NCBI GenBank assembly: GCA_905250075.1
Contig: CAJNOP010000190.1
Coordinates: 1 to 64,000, forward strand
Reading direction: 5' to 3'
From: Rotaria sp. Silwood1
Lineage: Eukaryota; Rotifera; Eurotatoria; Philodinida; Philodinidae
DNA: 64,000 nucleotides
Shown: in pieces, positions 48,811 through 61,675 of the stretch
Layout: the number at the start of each line of letters is the position of its first letter
How positions within the stretch are numbered: the first letter of the stretch is position 1
The notes under the pieces: model-generated
Databases searched by the model: none
Told to the model about the DNA's origin: nothing
Seen by the model: the letters and a program-made list of their open reading frames with translations, nothing else
Program-made: the position numbers and the translations under genes

Positions 48811-49608
48811 ATGGTCGAAGATACAAAGAATGAGTCGAAAACTCCTCTTCTATCTACTAATCTATCTTATCCAACACGTCCATATGTCGCTCAAATGCCT
48901 GTATTAATGCGTATGATTGGTCATTATACAGATTCTGGTCGACCTATGCCAAAATCTGGTTCACCTGAAGCAGAAGCATCTATTTATAGTCAACAAGAAG
49001 ATGAACAAGAACAAAAACTTATTTATAATAAAGATGTTCAACCAATAGAACATATTAATCCATTTGTTCGTTGGCATAGACGATGGTATCATAGTAAAGT
49101 TGTTGAACCAACACCAACTATTGGTCTTTTTTATTCACCATTTAATATGGGTATTGAACCTTGGGCGATGGGTTTAGGTGATATGGGATGTGGTAAAGTA
49201 TTTAAACAATATCGTATGTGTACACATATGGTAAAATTTTCAAAAACTAATAGTTTTACCAATATTTTTAGAAGAAATTGATTTTTTTATAGATGCCAAG
49301 TACTCATCGATATTTATGTGAAGATGAAAAAGATGATGTTAAAGAATGCATACTTGCACAAAAACGAGTAAAAAAAAATATTAAATATATTTTAATGAAT
49401 ATTTTTATATCTTATTTTCATTAGATTCTTCGTCATCAATACATGTATCAGCATCGGTAAAAGAAAAAAATAATCTATTTCTAATCCTTGTTCAATCTGT
49501 TCAAAATATTATTTTTTTTCTTTTTGTAGTGTAAAGAAAAATTTACCATTTCCAGAAGATCCACTAATCGATGGTTACAATTGGCCTTCGTTTAAATATC
49601 TGAATTGA
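48811..49608 (+). CDS. CHCH-type mitochondrial protein, possibly complex I subunit NDUFS5-like
   Basis: Four exons (48811-49230, 49293-49367, 49425-49456, 49530-49608) give 201 residues; an upstream non-ATG extension is not needed. The C-terminal part has paired cysteines in the arrangement GCGKVFKQYRMC ... LCEDEKDDVKECILAQKR, followed by a basic helix (HQYMYQHRVKKNLPFPEDP). NDUFS5 has a comparable C-x-n-C ... C...(D/E)D...EC.L..KR pattern and a basic tail. The N-terminal about 115 residues (TRPYVAQMPVLMRMIG, NPFVRWHRRWYHSKVV) would be extra compared with the roughly 105-residue NDUFS5, so the name is tentative. It lies 148 bases upstream of MRPS2, in the same direction. Confidence 0.55.
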
Positions 49609-49756
49609 ATGATTTGTCTTTTGCTTCTATTGTCATTGACTATTCTGAATTTGTATTTAGTTTTTGTTTCGATTTTTCTTCTCCATCAAATAAACTATAG
49701 GAATCCTTTCAATTTAAATGATAAATATATATTATTTTATTTTAGATCAAAGAATA

Positions 49757-50701
49757 ATGGCATCATTTATGCTTAGACGTATATTTCAACGTGGTTTTAG
49801 TCGAACAAACTTTCAACATGCAATTCAACGACAAACTATTCAAGAAGATAGTAACTTAAATTTTTAAAAAATAAATATTCATTTTTATTCCTCCCAATAA
49901 ATTGTATAGATTTAATATCGTCAAAAAAACAAAATAATACTCCAACTATCATTGATGATCCTCTTCAACATGATGATTATTTCAATGTACGTTCAATGGT
50001 TACACTTGAAGATCTTTTCAAGTAGGTATGTTTGTAGAAATTAACATACGAAAGATAAATAAAGAAGAATATGATATTTTTTGTTTTTAAGAAAAACATA
50101 TATAAATTATAATTATTTATATTTGATTTTATACATTTATAGAAATCGTGCTCATTATGGACATGTAACAGGAATGCGTAATCCATGGATGTCTCCATAT
50201 ATATATGGTCATCGATTGGATGTTGATATTATTGATTTAGATAAAACATTACCGATGTTACATTCAGCATTAAATTTTCTTGCTCATATTGCTTATCGTC
50301 AAGGTATTATTTTATTTCTTACACGTTATCCAGCACATGTTCCACTTGTTGAACGTGCTGCACGTGATTGTGGTGAATATGCACATTGTCGAAAATGGGA
50401 TTATCCATTTACAAATACTAAAGAACTATTTGGATATGATATTCGTTTACCTGATGTATGTATATTTACACATACATTAGCACCACCAAATCAACTTCAT
50501 CCAGCTATTAGTGATTCAAATAAATTATTGATTCCAACTGTTGCTTTGTGTGATACAGATTGTAATCCAAATATAATAACTTATCCTATACCAAGTAATG
50601 ATGATACATTAAAATTAATTGAATTTTATTTGACATTATTTCAACAAGCTATTATGGCTGGAAAAGAAAAAAGACGAGAAAAAGATTCATTTAATCAATA
50701 A
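49757..50701 (+). CDS. MRPS2: Mitochondrial small-subunit ribosomal protein uS2m (MRPS2)
   Basis: Three exons (49757-49850, 49910-50021, 50143-50701) give 254 residues. The basic, Arg-rich N-terminus (MASFMLRRIFQRGFSRTNF) fits a mitochondrial targeting peptide. The S2 domain follows: LEDLFKNRAHYGHVTGMRNP, YGHRLDVDIIDLDKTLPML, ALNFLAHIAYRQGIILFLT, ARDCGEYAHCRKW and RLPDVCIFTHTL, then LIPTVALCDTDCNPNIITYP, corresponding to the conserved IPT.A..D(T/S)..P pattern. It binds the head/body junction of the mitoribosome small subunit. TTTTATTTTAG lies 11 bases before the ATG, acceptor-like. Family-A repeat copy 4 starts about 35 bases after the stop. Confidence 0.93.
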
Positions 50702-50736
50702 AAATAAAATAACAAAATTCCTACAGGATCAAAAAT

Positions 50737-51012
50737 GTGAAACATGATATAGAGTTGCTGTCACTAATCATACAAAGATTGCTTTTATTGTATCTATTTC
50801 GAAATATTTCTTTATCAATCTTTTACTGAATCCCCGCAAAGAACTGCAACAAGGAAGTAGTTTATATATTACAACGAAACTCTTATTAATATATCTCTGA
50901 AATGAAGGAAACGCATTGCTAAATATCTTTGTCACATTTGTAGATGGACGAGGAATTCGAATTTTTACTCCTATGTTTCAACACTACTTTTTGAGATCGT
51001 GTTTCACAAAAT
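50737..51012 (+). mobile_element. TIR-element family A, copy 4 (short form)
   Basis: Collinear with the other copies over its first 170 bases and ends GAGATCGTGTTTCACAAAAT. The start (ATGTGAAACATGATAT) is the inverse of the end (reverse complement ATTTTGTGAAACACGATCTC), giving TIRs of about 16-20 bases. At 276 bases it has no coding capacity. This is the cleanest copy for defining the family. Confidence 0.7.
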
Positions 51013-51110
51013 GAAACGATTCATATATGTTGTTTATTTAGAAAACAAAGGTTAAATAATGATTGCAATTATGAAATACTTTGATATGTTCGTTTAACTA
51101 TAATCTGAAC

Positions 51111-51313
51111 CAGAGATAGACAAAATCGCACCGCGCCACTGCTCACGCCTAGGCGCTACGCACATCTCTCTTTCTCTTTGCTGTACCAATCAGTTTCTCA
51201 AACTCTACCGAATACCGGGATGCTCTAAGCATGCGCTAATCGAAGCTCAGACTAGTGTAGCGTAGGCGTGAGCAACAGCGCGGGGAGGCGCGGTGCGATT
51301 TTGTCCATCTCTG
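51111..51313. mobile_element. GC-rich hAT-type MITE with 8-bp target duplication
   Basis: Terminal inverted repeats: CAGAGATAGACAAAATCGCA at the left and its complement (TGCGATTTTGTCCATCTCTG) at the right, extending to CCGCGCC, with further inverted matches (GCTCACGCCTA against TAGGCGTGAGC). ATCTGAAC flanks both sides (51103-51110 and 51314-51321), an 8-bp duplication. The CAG(A/G)G start and 8-bp duplication are hAT traits. The interior is GC-rich compared with the surroundings and has no transposase. Confidence 0.85.
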
Positions 51314-51599
51314 ATCTGAACCATAAGATAACTTTTGATTATTGATAATCCTTCGATATGACATTGTTGGACTGATTTTTATTTTATTGTTTCTTAATTA
51401 TATTACAAAATGCTCTTCCGTTGACATAATATATATTCATCGTAAACAAATTCTCATAATTCATTTTGTATTAATAGATTAAAAAAAATTTCAATCCATC
51501 GTTTTATATATTTTGCAAATGTGAGTTTTTGTTGATGAGTTTGATCATCAAATTCTTTCTTGCTTAGAGATTTTTCCTTCACGTACATTTTCTTTTACT

Positions 51600-51613
51600 G
51601 TCCGCATGCGGAC
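51600..51613. repeat. Perfect 14-base palindrome
   Basis: GTCCGCATGCGGAC, about 47 bases before the first 84-base element, whose ends also contain GCGGAC/GTCCGC. Confidence 0.7.
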
Positions 51614-51659
51614 TCTGACGATTTATTTATTCAAACTTTAAAACACTCTTGAATGGCTA

Positions 51660-51743
51660 CTTCTTAATTGCGGACAAAATTTCAGCCCTCACCCACACTG
51701 TCGGCATGCTAATTGGTTTGATTTTTCGTCCGCAATCAAGAAG
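51660..51743. mobile_element. 84-base palindromic-end element, copy 1
   Basis: Ends CTTCTTAATTGCGGAC and GTCCGCAATCAAGAAG are inverted with one mismatch. The interior (CAGCCCTCACCCACACTGTC) is nearly identical to copy 2 at 54977-55059. The shared block includes a few flanking bases (GGCTA before, ACACG after). Confidence 0.8.
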
Positions 51744-54700
51744 ACACGCAAAAAAGACAAACTACAAAATAAAGCTATAAATCATCAGTAGGTATGATCA
51801 GTTTTCCATATGATTATATATAAAATTAATTCGACTATATTTTACTAGCAAGAAACTAATAGCTTCGGTCCTGTTTGTTCAATTCTAACGGTTCTATTTC
51901 GTATTCCAGATGAAAGAGTAGGAGTGATCTTTTAATTTTATTTTAAAAGTTAAAATTCTTAGCAGAGATCCGAGACTTGCCGAATCGATTCGCCTACTTA
52001 CAATGTAATTTTTTGGAAAATAAACGGTAAATTGCTAACGACGTCTCTCAATTTTATTTCAGATCTTTCTAAACGTTACTGTTAGTGAAGCTTAACTAAT
52101 TGTAGTGATGAGTATATATGCGTAAACATATATTAATCTACTCAATCTCGTCGAGCGATTTTTGTAAACCTTTCAACGTTACATATAGTTTAATTACGTT
52201 ATTTTTGATAGTTTCGTTGATTTTGCTCGATTTATATAAAAAAAACTCGAATACTTTTTATTTTGATATGACCACGAATTGTTCTATCGATCTAAATAGA
52301 TTATATTTTTATTTTTACTTTGTCGAAATTTAGAATACATTTTGTAAAGTGTCCAATACAAATTTTTTTCATCGAATAAGTTTCAAACCATACCTGGGAT
52401 ATTTTCGTTGACGGCTATTATTCACTGTGCAATTGAAACTCTTTACGTTTAGCTATAACAATAAGCCATTCTTTCTTCTATACGACTCTAATTTTTTTAA
52501 TGAGATTATTCCTTATTTTTTATTAAAAAGCTCTGCTAGTTTGTTGAGAACTTTTTGTACAAATTCTTTTATGCATGACTTCCCACAGTCGTTCAAATAA
52601 GTTTTGACTCTTTTAAAATATAACTTTTATTTGTCGCTTAAAGATGAATGTAGAGCGTCGATCTACATAATTTTAGGCACATTTGAGTTAAGAAGAGGAA
52701 GTGATTTTGAACTAAGTAATATAAGTTTGTTTTTTTTTCATGAATATAAAAATGAACCAAATTTTAGTATTAAAGGCTAATTTTCTACTCGATTTCGAAT
52801 CAGTTCTATTCAATGCGTTTTATGTATGATTAAGCTGGATAGTAATCTACCATCTAATCCAATTTTGATCATTAATAACATAAGTTTAACCGAAATACAT
52901 GCGTGCAAAAGTTTTGATTCAGTGATTTTTACAGTTGATCAAATATTTCGATGAGACGTGATTGAAATATAGTAAAATTCACATAGATCGATAGAATAGT
53001 TTGCGCTTTATTCAAATATATCAAAATTAGAAACATTTAAGGCTTTCTAGAAACAGAGTAACCAGCATAATTGTGGAAGTTTACCAATTAGACCTTTGAA
53101 AAACTCTCATGCAATATTCTCGTTGTCTTTTAAACAAAAATAAAAATTTCTTTCACTTGTAATCGTCCAGGGTAGGTTAAACTGAGCGAAGAGGAATAGG
53201 AAAAGTTTAAAAAATCTTCTTATAGGATGCGTTCGTATGGATACCAGGCTATTCTCGAAAGTCTATGAAGATGTACTTAGATTTCTTTGGATATTCTATA
53301 GCCTTTTCATCATTATTTTACTTTTTTTATTTTTCCATAGAAGCAAGTATGCACCAATAAAATGATAGTGACTGCTGTGGGTAGTTAAGAAATTGCCTAA
53401 GAAAATCATTTTTATGATAGATACTAGGCGAGGCAGTGACGAGTCGTTTTAAGTAGATCAGAAAACGGTTATAGTTTATTCAGTAGATATGAGTTATTCC
53501 CATGTAAAAAGAACTTCAAAAAAAACAATTATATTAAATGTAATTCTATCTTGGGTGGTAATCAATTAAAATAGCACTATAGTCATCTAATTAGATTCTG
53601 ATTTCTAGTTTTAAATTATTTATTTCGTGTCATTTGAATAGTATTTTTTTTAAATCAATTGAAATTGATTTAGTTTCACTAATTGATGAGACGGATTAGC
53701 AAAAACAAATCTTCAAATTCGAGGAAATCAAATAATTTATAGTTAAAAGTCAGATTTTACTCACATAAAAATCGTGTCAATTTTAATTGATTTTGAATAA
53801 AAAAATAACCAATTTCTTTTCCGACTTTCCAAAGTTTTTTTTTTTACAATAACTCTGCATTATCTAAGATATAAATAATTATGATGTTAAACAGTTTTGA
53901 TATTTAGTTAAGCCACTCTCAGTATTTTTCTGTATTGTAATGAAAGCTATGTCAATTTGATAAGTTAGTATGGCTTTATTTAATTGAAGTTTCCGACATT
54001 CTTCATCATTTTATAACTATTAGTTCTAGAATTTTTCAGAAAATAGAAGTTGTTATCTTAGTAAAATTTTTGTGTTTATTTTCTTTTTCTAGTTGAGAAT
54101 AATAATAAACTCGTACTAATTTATGTAAACATTCTCTAGGCCAGTTTGTTTATTGACAACAGGATATATGGTATGCTATCATTATATAATTTGGATTTTC
54201 TATATGCCGTCGTAAAAAATCGTATTTTATCGTAGTTGTATTTATTTTTGTCATTGTTAAGTTATTAGATGTTTCTGTTATGGCATGATTTCGAAAAAAA
54301 TCTGTAGTTGATGAGAACCATTAAGTTGCTTATTTAACAAAGAAAACTGTTCTGCTCAAAATTACCTTGTAAAATCTGCATGTAATGTATAAGTCTGCCA
54401 ATTATTTGTTGAATGAGACAAAAAAAAGAAAACACAGTTTTTCAAGTATTTCCATCTTGTCAGATATGATTTAGAAATGTAACTTTCGATATTCATAAGT
54501 TATTTTTGCAAAATTAATCGAAGCATGAACACACAAATTTGAATTTTTATGCAAATTCAAATATCTAAAAAGTATGAATATACTGTATGTCAGATATTTC
54601 AAATTGAATAGAAACGATTTGAAAAATGGGTAAGATGCACAATATAATACATTCCTTGTTGTTTTTTCATCAGCATATATATGCCAAACCTTCATTATAT

Positions 54701-54976
54701 TCTTCGAATCTTTCTTAATTAACTATTCATTTACCAATATATTTTAATAAAACGAATACTAACATCATCAAAAAATATATTGCAAAAATTGATGTTCTCT
54801 TTTCTTTTAATATAGAACAAATCAGTTTAAAACATAAGAAAATTTTTCAAGAAAACGTATATGTATAATAAAACTACATAAATAATCCATAATCACAAAG
54901 TCCAAGTATGTTTCGATTTGAATCGAAATTTCTCTTCAGTAAGAAATATTGAATGATGACGATTCTTTTTCGGCTA
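51744..54976. other. Gene-free region
   Basis: Over 3 kb of AT-rich sequence between two copies of the palindromic element. No exons, RNA genes or further repeats recognised. Confidence 0.4.
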
Positions 54977-55059
54977 CTTCTTAATTGCGGACAAAATTTC
55001 AGCCCTCACCCACACTGTCGGCATGCTAATTGGTTTGATTTTCGTCCACAATCAAGAAG
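54977..55059. mobile_element. 84-base palindromic-end element, copy 2
   Basis: Matches copy 1 base for base except two differences near the right end (one T fewer, and CGTCCACAATC instead of CGTCCGCAATC). The same inverted ends and the same few flanking bases are conserved. Near identity points to recent mobility or conversion. Confidence 0.8.
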
Positions 55060-56193
55060 ACACGTCTTTTTCCACATCTTTATATAACTCACAGCTTTAC
55101 AAATTAGTTCTTCATACCTATTAGACGTCATATATACGCATTTACTTATAGTGACAATAGTTTTATATCAATGACAATCAACTAAAATCTGTTTAATTGC
55201 TAATGTTGATCGTTTAAAAACAGACAGTTATATTTCGTATATTTATTTCTACAATAAGATGAATAATGAAAATGTACTTTATGGTCTTTTGTTTTCTCGA
55301 GTGTTCAATCATTATACATCGAGATCGATTCAGCTATATGATGAAAAGAAAAAAAAAAAGAAAGAAGCAGAAAGAGAACAATGGGTTATATTTCTAATGT
55401 ATATCGTATCGAACATTTCTTGCTTTCTGTATATTAGATGAAGAGCTCTATGCTTGTGAAAACAAAAAAATGATGTCAATTGAGTATCCTATGTTCAATT
55501 CGAATCAGATTTTTTCGTTCCTTTTTCAGCATTATTCTCAAGGTCAAATATCTTTCTTGTTTTATCCACGTTCAGGTTTTTTTTATTGAAATCATTTTTC
55601 TCTCTTTCTATACAACGCATACATACACAGGCATAAAGGTCACCCACGCTATCGTCGAATAACAAGTTATTGCTTCTTCTATTACATTCTTCTTCTTCTT
55701 CGCGAGAGAGAACAAGAAGAAGAAGAAAATATTGAACACTAGCAAAAGCGCGCATTTGTCGTCATTCGTTTTTTTCGTCTGTTTTTCTTTCTTATTTCTC
55801 CCTATTTCTTTTACTTTGCATCTATCCACTGCTTTTTTTTCCTCCTTCATGTGGTTCTTAGTCATATGTTCGACATTGTTTGTATAATAAAGTAGCCAGA
55901 ACAACCAATCTTTCTTATTAACCCCATCGAACTAGAGAAAAAGAAAACATCTGTAAAAAAAAGAAGTGCTTTGATACTGTGGTTAGTGAATATATACATG
56001 TCTACTTTTTTTTCATCTAGGTTTCTAGTGCCATTATTACTTGCGTAATTCATGTATTATTTCTTTTGTTTTTTTCTTTACACTTATGTTCTATTATAAA
56101 AAGAAATAAATTAGAGAAGTGTATATATTAGATTGAATTCATCAATTTATTCAAAACTTATGAATAATTTTAGAGTAAAACATAGAATAAACA
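55060..56193. other. Gene-free region upstream of kinesin-13
   Basis: Contains pyrimidine/purine-biased tracts around 55600-55850 (many TTCTTC and GAAGAAG runs). Chance frames on both strands show only Lys/Glu-rich low complexity. The kinesin promoter is presumably at the right end; an acceptor-like TAATTTTAG ends at 56173. Confidence 0.4.
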
Positions 56194-59638
<3,445 letters not shown>

Positions 59639-60406
59639 AAAAAGACAACATATAGATAAACTTTATATATATTTTTTTTTGCCTTTTCTTTTTTTTCGTT
59701 TATTTCTCTGATTTATGACTTTTCATTGGGTGTGTTTGTCTTATAATACGAATGATGATGAATATAAATATATTATTTCAAACAGAAGCAGTGAGTTAAC
59801 TAATAAAAATTAATTGATTATCACTGCTTCTACATTTTATCTGTATCAAACGAAAGAATTACTTTTGTTAGCGTTAAATTTGTAGGATGTTATGCTATCG
59901 TATTATGAAATGATAGGCTCAACTGTCTTTTGAATATAAGAGATAAATCAATCTACTTATTATTCGATCAACGATTATCGAACTGTTGAATATAGGATAT
60001 CTTGTGGACAGCTTTCTTAATATTATCTATCTGCAATCTACTCTATTCCATCAGATTGCAAAGATAATCCATGAAAATTATCTTTCAATATACAGTCAGA
60101 ATATTGAATATATCAAGTTTATAAAAGAAATTTTGTTGAAAATATCTCCGATATTTTGCCTTGGTTAACTTAAAAATAAACCTAGTTGTTATAAGATCTG
60201 ATGAAAATGATTTGAGTTTTTTTGTTTAATTTGAAAAATGATCTGTATTAATGAATTACTCGAAAAAGTGTGGAGTTTTATATCCAGAAGCTAAGTTTAT
60301 TAAATAACTCTCAACAAGATCTGTTTTATGGCGATATTGAAAAATAAAAAAAGAAATATATTCAACAATAAAAAATCATCAATTTATAAAATGTTATTGT
60401 ATGTTT
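59639..60406. other. Convergent intergenic region
   Basis: Between the kinesin-13 stop and the stop of the four-span protein. AT-rich; no feature seen beyond presumable 3' UTRs. Confidence 0.4.
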
Positions 60407-61675
60407 CTAAAATTCTTGTACATCTTTTTTCTGTTGTTGATGAAATCTTTCTTGTAATGGTACATTATATCGGAAATCATCAACATATCTTTTAATTGCT
60501 CGTTGATGAGATTGTATTATATTATCTGAGCGTTGATTATGTAAATGAAGTACTGTTGATGTTGAATGATGTTGAAGAGGAGTAAATTTTGCTCTTGGTA
60601 ATGGAATCGATGGAGGAAAATCTGATGCATAATGATCATCATTGTTTTCTTTTGATGGATTTAAAAAAGTAGCAGAATGTGCCCACGAACCATAATATGA
60701 TAGTGAGGAACATTCAGAATTGTAACGATTTAACATTCTCTAGAATATAAAAAGAAAGAATAATATTTTATAGTAATAAGAATTATTTATTACTTGTCGA
60801 TTTATTTGTTCTGATTGAGCTTTATTTAAACGACGAAAATAAAAGATAGCCACAAAAATTGCGCATAACTTCAAAAAAAAAACAAACCAGCAGTGTAATA
60901 TTCTTTATTATTATTGTTATTATTGATTTCTTTAACTAACCGAGACAAAAAGACGAACAATCATAATAAAGAAGAGAATTTTAATTTGATTCATTGATCG
61001 ATAATTCTAAATAAGACAAAAATAACAATACATCATTTCGATGAAAAGATCTATGTCAGATAATTAAACCTGTTGTTGATGTTCTCGAAGAGAAAGTACA
61101 GTCACAATACCATCAGCAAGTAACATGAAAAACATTAGAAATGACCAAAGAAATAGTAGCCATGGTTTTCCCTTCAAAAAAAAAAGCAAGAAGTGATAAA
61201 CTTCATTGATTAAATCTATCAAAAATTTTACTAATTGAATGCCACAAAGTAGGACAGTAATAAGAATAACAACAGTGAAATAGATCAATACTGATATTGA
61301 ACCCAAAATAGTCATTAATGAAGAGGATTCTATTAGCCATAATATTGTATCTACAAAAAAATCGAATAGATTCAGAACAATAATTAATATTCTATTCATT
61401 TAAATTCAATGATACATACAATCTTTACCATCATATGATTCTGTCGATATTATTGTTGTTACATCAATCAAGGCATATAGTCCACTACTTAGATAAACAA
61501 TCTATATACATAAAAATAGTTGTATATCTATGTTAAATTTTCTTACAATAATTAATAATGCAGTGTAAATAGACAAAGTAGACCATTTAACTTTATTACA
61601 GATAGTATATTGATATGAACCAGGAAAACAAGAACATACAGAAGGATCGACAAAAGAATTAGAACCAGATGTCAT
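60407..61675 (-). CDS. Unrecognised four-transmembrane protein
   Basis: Six exons (61675-61547, 61501-61420, 61350-61070, 61006-60941, 60868-60794, 60739-60407) give 321 residues with consistent phases. The N-terminus has a small Cys cluster (PSVCSCFPGSYQYTIC). Four hydrophobic segments follow: WSTLSIYTALLIIIVYLSSG, a second around LGSISVLIYFTVVILITVLL, a third PWLLFLWSFLMFFMLLADG and a fourth around FFIMIVRLFVSLCAIFVAIF. Then a cytosolic-looking tail of about 110 residues, rich in Ser, His and Gln, with SIPLPRAKFTPL. No tetraspanin CCG, claudin or connexin motif is present. Function unknown. The acceptors and donors all fit, so expression is likely. Confidence 0.75.

Noticed and set aside
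55495-55904. Lys/Glu-rich minus-strand frames
   Set aside because: Low-complexity translation of purine-rich tracts; no start context, no splice sites, no known motif.
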